This document shows, in pieces, positions 34,880 through 41,925 of a DNA stretch of 64,000 nucleotides (positions are counted from its first letter, which is position 1; each line of letters opens with the position of its first letter). Source of the stretch: SZUA-35 sp037969565 (GTDB lineage: Bacteria > Actinomycetota > Acidimicrobiia > Acidimicrobiales > SZUA-35). The notes below the pieces were generated by a model that searched no databases, was not told the DNA's origin, and worked only from the letters and a program-made list of their open reading frames with translations. The stretch covers positions 1-64,000 of the forward strand of contig JBBKXQ010000008.1 of assembly GCA_037969565.1 (NCBI GenBank), read 5' to 3'. The position numbers were made by a program, and so were the translations under genes.

Positions 34880-36079
34880 TCAGTTAGACCTGCCGGCGAT
34901 GCGTTTGCGCCGTGGGCCGAGGCGATGGGCGATGGGGTCTGCGGCCCGGGCGATGAGTGGGCCTCCGATTGCGAGGATCAGGACGTAGGCCGCAGCGAGT
35001 GGTCCGAGGTCCGGTTCGATGCCCTCCGCCACCGCGATGCCCGCGATCACGATGGAGAACTCTCCTCTTGCGATCAGCGTCGCACCGGCTCGGAGCCGGC
35101 CGGGTGTGCTGATACCAGCTTGCTTCGCGCTCCACCACCCGGTGGCCAGTTTGGTTGCCGCGGTGACGACGGCAAGGCCCAGGGCGAGCGCGAGGGCGGG
35201 AGGTAGCTCGGCTGGGTTGATTTGCAGACCGAAGAAGGCGAAGAACATCGCGGCGAAAAGATCTTTGAGTGGGCCGAGGACGTTTCGGGCAGCATGCTCG
35301 GCCGGTCCGTTGAGGGCGATCCCCACGAGGAAGGCACCGACGGCGGCGGATGCCTGGAGGTGTTCGGCGATTCCGGCGACGAGGAGGGCGACTCCGAGGA
35401 GGCTGAGCAGGAGGTTCTCGTCCGATCGGTTGAAGACGATCGCGCTGATTCGGTTTCCGAATTTGATGGCCAGCACGAGCGCTGTCATCACGGCGGCGAC
35501 GGCGATCGTGACTTCGAGGCCGACGTCGATGGCGTCACCTCCGATGAGCAGGCCGGCCATGAGCGGGAGGTAGAGGGCCATGACGAGGTCTTCAGTGACG
35601 AGAATGGCGAGGACGATGGGCGTTTCTCGGTTACCGGTGTTGCCGAGATCCGAGAGGACTTTGGCGATGATGCCGGATGACGAGATGTAGGTGATGCCTC
35701 CGAGAAGCAGCGAGGCCCGGAAGTCCCACCCGAGGACAACACCGAGAAGCAGGCCGGGTGTGAAGTTCAGGGCGAGGTCGACGGCACCGGCCGGTGCGTG
35801 GTCGCGAAGCGCTGCAGTGAGTTCTCGGCCGGTGTATTCCAGCCCGAGGAGGAGAAGCAGGAGGATGACACCGATCTGGGCGGCGCTTTCGATGAAGTCG
35901 CGGGCAGTGACGAGTTCGAAGAAGCCGCCTTCACCGACCGCGAGTCCGGCCAAGAGATACAGGGGGATCGAGGGGATTCCTGCTCGGGCTGCGAGTCGGC
36001 CAAGAAGGGCGAGCGCAACCAGGATGGCGCCCAGCTCGACCAGCAGCGTTGCCGCGCCAGGCGAAGCGGCGAAGATCAT
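34880..36079 (-). CDS. khtU: KhtU-like K+/H+ (CPA2 family) antiporter
   Basis: 399 aa with about 12 transmembrane helices. CPA2 features: GLAVGEGGFFELV, LLLLLLGLEYTGREL, TYISSSGIIAKVLSDLG and ILVTEDLVMALYLP with the conserved acidic residues of the ion path, then FFAFFGLQINP. It exchanges monovalent cations for protons at the membrane. Its ATG overlaps the stop of the regulatory subunit gene (36076-36079), the arrangement of khtT-khtU. The protein ends soon after the last helix, with no RCK domain of its own, consistent with a separate regulator. Confidence 0.85.
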   Translation of the reverse strand: MIFAASPGAATLLVELGAILVALALLGRLAARAGIPSIPLYLLAGLAVGEGGFFELVTARDFIESAAQIGVILLLLLLGLEYTGRELTAALRDHAPAGAVDLALNFTPGLLLGVVLGWDFRASLLLGGITYISSSGIIAKVLSDLGNTGNRETPIVLAILVTEDLVMALYLPLMAGLLIGGDAIDVGLEVTIAVAAVMTALVLAIKFGNRISAIVFNRSDENLLLSLLGVALLVAGIAEHLQASAAVGAFLVGIALNGPAEHAARNVLGPLKDLFAAMFFAFFGLQINPAELPPALALALGLAVVTAATKLATGWWSAKQAGISTPGRLRAGATLIARGEFSIVIAGIAVAEGIEPDLGPLAAAYVLILAIGGPLIARAADPIAHRLGPRRKRIAGRSN

Positions 36080-36567
36080 GGCGCGTTCGGGGCGAGGAGT
36101 TTTGCGGCAGCGTCGATGCCGGCGGGGGTTCCCACGACGACAGCAGTGTCGTCGACAAGGAGTGTTTCTTCCGGTCCGGGAGCGGGCAGGGGCCGGTCGC
36201 CCCGGACGATGGCCACGATGGACACACCGGTACGGCTGCGAAGCGCGGTGTCGCCGATCGTGCGGTCGGCATAGGGACTGTGAGGGGAGATCGGGAGCCA
36301 GTCGATGGCGAGACCGGCGATCTCTTGGCGGAGATCGTCGAGGCGCTGTGTGACCGTGCTGCCGCCGAGCAGGTCGGCCAGGACCCGCGCCTCGTCTGGG
36401 GTCATGGCTACGGATTCGCTGACCCGGTCGGGGTCGTCGGGGTCATAGATGACCAGTTCACGACGATCGCTGTGGTGGGAGATGACGCCGATTCGATCGC
36501 CGCTCTGGCATTCGAAGTCGTGGAGAGTCCCGACTCCGGGCAGTTTCGTTTCGTTGATCTGGGTCAT
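36076..36567 (-). CDS. khtT: KhtT-like regulatory subunit (TrkA-C domain)
   Basis: 163 aa. The N-terminal half (LPGVGTLHDFECQSGDRIGV, then DPDDPDRVSESVAM) is the KhtT-type domain; the C-terminal half (SPYADRTIGDTALRSRTGVS, ending in VVVGTPAGIDAAAKLL) is a TrkA-C/RCK-C domain, which binds small ligands such as c-di-AMP in relatives. It is cytoplasmic and gates the antiporter encoded directly downstream. Gene order and overlap match khtTU operons. Confidence 0.85.
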   Translation of the reverse strand: MTQINETKLPGVGTLHDFECQSGDRIGVISHHSDRRELVIYDPDDPDRVSESVAMTPDEARVLADLLGGSTVTQRLDDLRQEIAGLAIDWLPISPHSPYADRTIGDTALRSRTGVSIVAIVRGDRPLPAPGPEETLLVDDTAVVVGTPAGIDAAAKLLAPNAP

Positions 36568-36800
36568 GGGTCTTCAGGTTGCTCGCCTCGAGCGCTATCG
36601 GCAAATAGGACGAAGGAACGCTCGCCATCGGACCCGACGTTTTCTCGTCCACCACCTGGCGTTCCTGTCCGCTGCGGCGCCCAACGGTGGTGAGACGCAA
36701 TGCACCCCAACCGGCACACCGCCCTCCGACTTCCCGCCTTCGGTCCAACGGCGTGTCATAGAGCGCATCACCGTGATCGGCGATCGCCCATTCTGACTTG

Positions 36801-37688
36801 TCAGCAGCCGCCGGGACCGAACGAAACCCGGAGCACCACTGCTTCCCAAACCGACCCGTCCCTGGCACTGCGACTGAGAAACACCACAGCGCCTGATCCC
36901 GAACCGGGATCAGCGAACGACACAAGGCCGTCAAACGGCAGCATCTCGGATCCGCCCCCGGTGACAGCCGTGGTGGCGAGTGGCGCTTCGATGCCATCGG
37001 CTCGTACCTGGACCTCGACATTGCCTTCAAACGTGAAGGCTTGGCCTGACACTGCGAGTGGCGAATCTATCTCGCACAATGCGGTCGGCTCGTCGACGCT
37101 GATGTTCTGTGTCGCCGAACCCAAGATCCACCACGTGTCGTCCGTCCCGAGAAGGCGAATGAACACCGTGGTCACAGGGCCGTCAGCCATCGGCTGGACC
37201 TCGACCTCGCCGGATCGGCTGTCACCCTGTAGGAACTCGCCCATCACCGGATCGGTGAAACCGAGGAAGTGTTCGGCGAAGCCCGTCGCCGCTTCAACAG
37301 GATCGTCATACCGGGTCTCGGAATTGAACCATGGCCACACGGCCGTCGAGTACTCACTCGGGATCGTGCTGGTCGAGCTTGGCGCGATGGTCGTAGTGGA
37401 GTCGGTGGTGGTCGACGAGTCCGATGTCGTCGTCTCCTCGCTGGTGGAGGACGTTGCTTCTGTTGTCGTTGACTCGGCTTGCGATGTCGTTGACTCGGCG
37501 GTGCTCGACGTTGTGATGTCGACGGCGTCGATGGTCTCGCTGTCATCCCTGAACAACAGCAACAGCACGCCGGCCAAGATCGCCACCAGCACCACCCCCA
37601 CCGCCCCGAGGATCCAAGGAGGAACCGCAATCCGTTTCCGGCCGCCGCCGCCGCTTGGCCCGCCGGAGTCGGAAATCTGACCAGTCAT
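36801..37688 (-). CDS. Single-pass membrane protein with Ser/Thr-rich linker
   Basis: 295 aa. A Gly/Lys-rich N-terminal 24 residues precedes one transmembrane helix (about 26-47, WILGAVGVVLVAILAGVLLLLF region), then about 60 residues almost entirely Ser, Thr and Glu, then an external domain of ~190 residues (from about TAVWPWFNSETRY) with few cysteines. The plan resembles the anti-sigma-like protein at 27496-28536 but no sigma gene adjoins it. The external part may bind a ligand; I do not recognise it. Thr-rich linkers are often O-glycosylated in actinobacteria. Confidence 0.6.
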   Translation of the reverse strand: MTGQISDSGGPSGGGGRKRIAVPPWILGAVGVVLVAILAGVLLLLFRDDSETIDAVDITTSSTAESTTSQAESTTTEATSSTSEETTTSDSSTTTDSTTTIAPSSTSTIPSEYSTAVWPWFNSETRYDDPVEAATGFAEHFLGFTDPVMGEFLQGDSRSGEVEVQPMADGPVTTVFIRLLGTDDTWWILGSATQNISVDEPTALCEIDSPLAVSGQAFTFEGNVEVQVRADGIEAPLATTAVTGGGSEMLPFDGLVSFADPGSGSGAVVFLSRSARDGSVWEAVVLRVSFGPGGC

Positions 37689-37791
37689 GGGGAATCCTTT
37701 CGATCAGATCTTCTGTCCATTCCAGTCCGATCTTCCCGAGGCGGTATCCGCAGAGCACAAGGTCATCCGTCTCTGCCTCGGATGGTATTCC

Positions 37792-38454
37792 TCACTCGTC
37801 GCGAACAGAGGGCGCTTTCCGGGGGGCGGTCGCTCGGTCCAACAGCGCGATCACCTGCTCGTCGCTTGTCTGGCTGAAGTCGCGATAGAACCGGCCGATA
37901 CTCGAGAACTCTTCGGGTGCGGCCAGGGAGATGAACTCGTCGGCTGCCCCGGCGAGCCGACGTGTCCAGTCGGCGGGAGCAACGGGCACGGCGAGAATCA
38001 CCCGCCGAGCACCCTCCGCTCGGGCGACCTCACACGCAGCCTTGGCAGTCGATCCAGTGGCGATGCCATCGTCGACGATCACGACCGTTCGTCCTGACAA
38101 CGGAACTCGAGTGCGGCCGCGGCGGTACCGGAGCGACCGGCGGACCAACTCCGCACCCTCTTCGGTCTCGACGGCGGCCAGCTCCTCGTCGCTGACACGC
38201 GCCATCGAAACGACCTCGTGATTGATGACCTTCACACCGTCTTCCCCGATTGCTCCCATCGCCAGTTCCGGCTGCACGGGGACGCCGAGCTTCCTGACGA
38301 GAATCACATCGAGTGGTGCACCGAGAGCCAGCGCAACCTCGTAGGCCACGGGCACACCACCACGCGGCAGTCCGACAACGACAACTTCGGAGGTGGCGAG
38401 ATGCTCCAGCCGGGTAGCGAGTTGGTTGCCTGCGTCGACGCGGTCGCGGAACAT
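37792..38454 (-). CDS. Phosphoribosyltransferase family protein (DosR-regulon type)
   Basis: 220 aa from ATG 38454. Type I PRTase fold with the PRPP-binding loop VVIVDDGIATGSTAKAACEV, the N-terminal GLPRGGVPVAYEVALALGA and a long insertion in the middle (about residues 75-115). This matches the stand-alone PRTase proteins found in mycobacteria in the DosR regulon (Rv0571c/Rv2030c type), whose substrate is unknown. It lies next to a CBS gene with a good DosR-like box; its own upstream region lacks a convincing one. An inverted repeat TTGGG/CCCAA lies near 38488-38503. Confidence 0.82.
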   Translation of the reverse strand: MFRDRVDAGNQLATRLEHLATSEVVVVGLPRGGVPVAYEVALALGAPLDVILVRKLGVPVQPELAMGAIGEDGVKVINHEVVSMARVSDEELAAVETEEGAELVRRSLRYRRGRTRVPLSGRTVVIVDDGIATGSTAKAACEVARAEGARRVILAVPVAPADWTRRLAGAADEFISLAAPEEFSSIGRFYRDFSQTSDEQVIALLDRATAPRKAPSVRDE

Positions 38455-38512
38455 GTTGACTCCGACTCTGGTGCAAATCCTTGGCGTTGGGAAGGACCCC
38501 AAGCGTTCAGGT

Positions 38513-38911
38513 CTACGGTCCGGTTCGCCTCGCTACCGGGAGGAAGGCCCGAAGGAGATCGAAGCTGCTGACGATCCCGACCGTACCGCCGTCTCCGTCG
38601 ACGATCAGATGATGGACCTGTCGGCTGAGCATTTTCTCTGCCGCATCGGCGAGCGTCGCTCCCTGATCGATTCGAATCGGTGACGACTGCATCACGTCGG
38701 CCACGGGAACATGGTCTGGCCAGTCATCGACGAGATCAGTGCTGGTGATGATTCCGACCACGACACCATCCTCGACGACGGGTAGTGCGTTGATGTGCAC
38801 ACCAATCATCAGATCGCGGGCCCGACCGACCCGATCAGAGGCGTGGACGGTCAAGATGTCCTCGGTCATCAAATCACTGACGAAATGGGCTATCTGTTCG
38901 CTTTTCATCAT
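38513..38911 (-). CDS. Tandem CBS-domain protein (Hrp1-like)
   Basis: 132 aa from ATG 38911. Two CBS motifs: VSDLMTEDILTVHASDRVGR ending in GVVVGIITSTDLVD, and VADVMQSSPIRIDQGATLAD ending in GGTVGIVSSFDLLRAF. Such free-standing CBS pairs bind adenine nucleotides; Hrp1 (Rv2626c) of M. tuberculosis is a strongly hypoxia-induced DosR member. A GGGACnnnnGGCCCT box lies exactly 34 nt upstream of this ATG. A paralogue lies at 56182-56589. Divergent from the RNase Z-like gene. Confidence 0.88.
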   Translation of the reverse strand: MMKSEQIAHFVSDLMTEDILTVHASDRVGRARDLMIGVHINALPVVEDGVVVGIITSTDLVDDWPDHVPVADVMQSSPIRIDQGATLADAAEKMLSRQVHHLIVDGDGGTVGIVSSFDLLRAFLPVARRTGP

Positions 38912-38945
38912 GGTTCCATCTGACGCCGAGTTGCCGCTGCGTGAT

Positions 38946-38960
38946 AGGGCCGTTGGTCCC
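38946..38960 (-). promoter_or_regulatory. DosR-like box of the CBS gene
   Basis: Minus strand GGGACCAACGGCCCT. Exactly 34 nt separate it from the ATG at 38911, putting the box centre at -42 if transcription starts at the start codon. The -10 position reads TCAGAT, keeping T at -7. It closely matches the mycobacterial pattern GGGACTTNNGGCCCT. Confidence 0.7.
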
Positions 38961-38981
38961 GGTGCGGAATACACCGATCGC

Positions 38982-38996
38982 GGGACGTTCTGCTCT
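38982..38996 (+). promoter_or_regulatory. DosR-like box of the RNase Z-like gene
   Basis: GGGACGTTCTGCTCT; its edge is exactly 34 nt from GTG 39031. The -12 to -7 hexamer relative to that codon is GACGAT, with A at -11 and T at -7. The right half-site is weaker than the left. Confidence 0.6.
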
Positions 38997-39030
38997 CCCC
39001 GAGCCCCGAACAATTCCTGACGATGAAACG

Positions 39031-39957
39031 GTGACTTCCCGGCAACTCGTCATCCTGGGATCATCCAGCCAAGTGCCAACAAGGGACCGCGCCCAGAATG
39101 GCTACGCAGTTCAGTGGGATGAGCAGCTGTTTCTGTTCGATCCGGGCGAGGGATTTCACCGTCAGACACTCTTGGCCGGAGTGGCGATCTCACGAGCGAA
39201 CGCGCTGTTCATCTCGCACTTTCACGGAGATCACTGCCTTGGCTTGCCGGGCCTCATCCATCGCCGCTTGCTCGAACCCGGCGTCCCTCTCTTGCCGACC
39301 TTCTATCCCTCCGAAGGCGAGGGAATCCTCGACATGCTGATGCACGCAAGTTTCGACAGCACCCCTCCGGCGCTCGAGCTACGTCCGGTGATGGGTTCGG
39401 GCTCGCTCGGCCATTTGGGTGACCTCGAAATCACCGCTGCTCGTCTCGAGCATCCCGCGCCGACCTACGGGTATCGGATCTCGGAGGTTGACTCGATCGG
39501 ATTCGATGCACGAAAGCTGAAAGCGGCCGGTCTGACCGGGAAGGCGGTCGGCGATCTCGAGCGCGACGGGAAGGTCATGACGCCGCAGGGCCGTCTTCAC
39601 CGCGCTGATTTCGAACAACCCCGACCTGGCCAGTCGATTGCATTCGTCATGGACACCGCATTCTGTGATGCTGCTCTGACGCTCGCCCACGGAGTGGACC
39701 TTCTGATCTGCGAAGCGACTTTCCTCGAAAGTGATCGACGGCTTGCCGACGAATCTGGCCACATGACAGCCCGCGACGCCGGGCGGCTGGCGAGCGAGGC
39801 GGGAGCACGTCGGGTGGTCCTCTCCCACTTCTCGGCTCGATACTCCGATGCAGCCAAGTTCGGCGAGGAAGCAGGCGAGCTGCACCCGGATGTCGTCGTG
39901 GCTCGTGACCTGGCTCGGATTCCGTTCCCGTTGCGGGTCCCGAGGGGAAAGGCCTGA
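39031..39957 (+). CDS. RNase Z-like metallo-beta-lactamase fold protein
   Basis: 308 aa from GTG 39031. It starts with LVILGSSSQVPTRDRAQNGY, then the zinc motif SHFHGDHCLGLPGL (HxHxDH), later VMDTAFCDAA with the bridging Asp and LSHFSARYSD with the final His. This is the tRNase Z class, which trims tRNA 3' ends, but hypoxia-island paralogues may act on other RNAs. The start is supported by a DosR-like box 34 nt upstream and a correctly spaced -10. Convergent with the flavodoxin gene. Confidence 0.85.
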   Translation: MTSRQLVILGSSSQVPTRDRAQNGYAVQWDEQLFLFDPGEGFHRQTLLAGVAISRANALFISHFHGDHCLGLPGLIHRRLLEPGVPLLPTFYPSEGEGILDMLMHASFDSTPPALELRPVMGSGSLGHLGDLEITAARLEHPAPTYGYRISEVDSIGFDARKLKAAGLTGKAVGDLERDGKVMTPQGRLHRADFEQPRPGQSIAFVMDTAFCDAALTLAHGVDLLICEATFLESDRRLADESGHMTARDAGRLASEAGARRVVLSHFSARYSDAAKFGEEAGELHPDVVVARDLARIPFPLRVPRGKA

Positions 39958-39987
39958 CAACCTTGGCGGGAAGTCGGTTGGAGACAA

Positions 39988-40524
39988 CTAGAGGTTGAGC
40001 TGGCGGCACCGCCGGGCGAGCATGGTTCCCCATTCCTCGGCCCGTTCCTCCTCGCCGACGAGAAGTGGCCCGTCGCTCCCGTCGAGCAGGAAGCTTTCGG
40101 GACCTTCCATCGGCGTGAAGCCGTGGCGATGGAGACGCCGGGCGATTCCCCGGGCGGCCGATCCTGTCAGGATCGAGGGTTTGTTGATTCGGGTGTCGAA
40201 CGCCAAGCCCATCTGACTGGATGCCCGCGGCAGCGAGTCGAGCCAATCCCGAAGCGCGGGAGCGGTCGCGGAATCGTCGAGCTCGACATCAGGGCTTTCG
40301 GCGGCGTGTTTGATCGCCACCAGACGGCTCGATTCGGTTGCGATGCCGTGCTGATGTGTCGGCCCTCCGACCACGACCACATCGGCCCCGACGATCTCGT
40401 CAACAGTGATGTCGTCCGTACCCCCGACCTTGATGGGACCGACCTTGCCCAGACCTCGGGCGATTGCCTCGGCAATCGTGTGCGTATGGCCGTACATCGA
40501 TTCGTAAACCAGGACTGACTTCAT
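39988..40524 (-). CDS. Flavodoxin-domain protein
   Basis: 178 aa from ATG 40524, with GAGAGGAG 8-9 nt upstream. FMN phosphate loop: VYESMYGHTHTIAEAIARGL; further flavin contact VVVGGPTHQHG. Short-chain flavodoxin fold followed by a C-terminal part ending AEEWGTMLARRC. Probably an electron carrier or flavin sensor under low oxygen. The baeRF gene lies 98 nt upstream on the same strand and has a DosR-like box, so the two may be co-transcribed. Confidence 0.85.
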   Translation of the reverse strand: MKSVLVYESMYGHTHTIAEAIARGLGKVGPIKVGGTDDITVDEIVGADVVVVGGPTHQHGIATESSRLVAIKHAAESPDVELDDSATAPALRDWLDSLPRASSQMGLAFDTRINKPSILTGSAARGIARRLHRHGFTPMEGPESFLLDGSDGPLLVGEEERAEEWGTMLARRCRQLNL

Positions 40525-40622
40525 TTCGGAACTCCTCTCGGCTCTCGCCAACGACACGACGAGTCGATGGCCTGTCGTCACATTGACGCCACGTGCCCGG
40601 CCGGAGCAGAGGCGAAGGTCGG

Positions 40623-41711
40623 CTATTTCGCTGGGCCCGACGGAGCATCGGAATTCGGCGTCACCAGGTGACGGAGAATGACGGCAACGCCGCCAGCGCC
40701 CACCCGATCGTCATCGGGCGGCGAAACAATCACGCGGGCTCCCGTTTCCAGCGCTCGCTGAACGGCGAAATCGAACCAGTCGTGGGATGGCATTCGGTCG
40801 GCGACGAAGAGGGTGTCGACCGTGCCGGCGGTGATGTAGTCGATGGCACCCGCCAAACCCCGCACGGCTCGACCGCCGATCCGAAGTCCCGAGACCAATC
40901 GGTCGAGGGCCTCGTTGATGGTTTGTGTTGTAGCGGATTCAACGGCTGCGATTGCAGCCAGCCGAATCCGATCGACCGACTCGGGCTCGTGCCGTCCCCC
41001 TGCTTCGGCCTTCAGAGCCGACCAACGAACGTCTTCGGGCAGTTGGGCCAGGATGAATACGCAGGCCCGCACATCACCGGAGATCACGACGTGTTTCGTC
41101 CCGAGCTCGGCCGCCAGCTTGTCCAACTTGTCGGCAACGAGTGCGGCGTTTGCCTCCCAGACTTGTTCCGCTCGGGTCTGATAACGGTGTTGCGACCACC
41201 CTCCCTGTGCCGCTCGGTGGATGAATTCCTCTTGACCGGTCACGGTTGCCACTTGGTCGATCCCAGCAGGCGACACCGCGAAGATGTCGGCGCCGACTCG
41301 ATCGGCCAACGCCGCGAGTGTCAGATCGTGACGGGCAAGCTCGGCCATCACCGGCACGAGTCGGGGCAGTCGTCCAACCACGGCCGCTTCGCGATCTCGG
41401 TCCTGTTCGTTTCGCAGCTGGCAGAAGGCCGAACTGTCGCGGTTTGCCGTGACGAGAACGGTGCCTCCGTCCGGTGGCAGTTGGCGTACCAACTGGTCCA
41501 TTTGTGCGAGCGCTGCATCGGGGGCGCCGCGATGGCGAAGTTGAACCTGGCGTGAGTGCCAGCGGCTCTCGAGCGCATCCGGACCTGACCCGGGCCGTGG
41601 TGGCCGGATGATGGTTGTGAGATGGGGACCCGGGAGGCGATAGCGATCCAGGACGTCTGAAGTTGTACGAAGCTCGTAGTCCAGTCTCCGTTGTGTCTGG
41701 GTGAGTGGCAT
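40623..41711 (-). CDS. baeRF (bacterial eRF1-like, Rv2629/Vms1-type) protein
   Basis: 362 aa from ATG 41711, with AAGGGGG upstream. It shows the architecture of bacterial archaeo-eukaryotic release-factor-like proteins: an N-terminal domain (to ~120), the central eRF1 domain 2-like part containing GGWSQHRYQTRAEQVWEANA with the conserved Gln that corresponds to the catalytic glutamine region of Vms1/eRF1, and a Pelota-like C-terminal domain (AGAIDYITAGTVDTLFVADR). Relatives act on stalled ribosomes/peptidyl-tRNA; Rv2629 of M. tuberculosis belongs to the DosR regulon. The box at 41768-41782 supports the same control here. Confidence 0.82.
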   Translation of the reverse strand: MPLTQTQRRLDYELRTTSDVLDRYRLPGPHLTTIIRPPRPGSGPDALESRWHSRQVQLRHRGAPDAALAQMDQLVRQLPPDGGTVLVTANRDSSAFCQLRNEQDRDREAAVVGRLPRLVPVMAELARHDLTLAALADRVGADIFAVSPAGIDQVATVTGQEEFIHRAAQGGWSQHRYQTRAEQVWEANAALVADKLDKLAAELGTKHVVISGDVRACVFILAQLPEDVRWSALKAEAGGRHEPESVDRIRLAAIAAVESATTQTINEALDRLVSGLRIGGRAVRGLAGAIDYITAGTVDTLFVADRMPSHDWFDFAVQRALETGARVIVSPPDDDRVGAGGVAVILRHLVTPNSDAPSGPAK

Positions 41712-41767
41712 GTCTTGACCCCCTTGGCTGTGTCCGGTCAAGGTAGGAAACGGCTCGCTCATCGCCC

Positions 41768-41782
41768 AGGGTCGAAGGTCAC
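41768..41782 (-). promoter_or_regulatory. DosR-like box of the baeRF gene
   Basis: Minus strand GTGACCTTCGACCCT. A -10 hexamer TACCTT (41745-41740) predicts a start site at 41733, which leaves exactly 34 nt between box and start site, the same geometry as the leaderless genes. The 22-nt leader then contains the Shine-Dalgarno sequence. Confidence 0.65.
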
Positions 41783-41830
41783 TGACCCAGTCGTCCCCCG
41801 GAAAGTTCTCTGAACACAAATCGAGGAGGC

Positions 41831-41845
41831 GGGCCCTTCGACCCT
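41831..41845 (+). promoter_or_regulatory. DosR-like box of the PPDK gene
   Basis: GGGCCCTTCGACCCT. The start site predicted 35 nt downstream (41880) has CAGCAT at -12 to -7 (A-11, T-7). That places ATG 41872 inside the promoter and supports ATG 41926 as the true start with a 46-nt leader. Confidence 0.6.
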
Positions 41846-41925
41846 ACGGGGCACGGATCTAGCTCGACAGCATGGGGGGCAGGCCCCGGGACGCGCCCGA
41901 GGTGATCAGAAAGGTCGCGATCGCC

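Noticed and set aside
38508..38522. Possible DosR-like box before the phosphoribosyltransferase gene
   Set aside because: CGGACCGTAGACCTG agrees at only about two thirds of positions and no -10 fits the 34-nt spacing.
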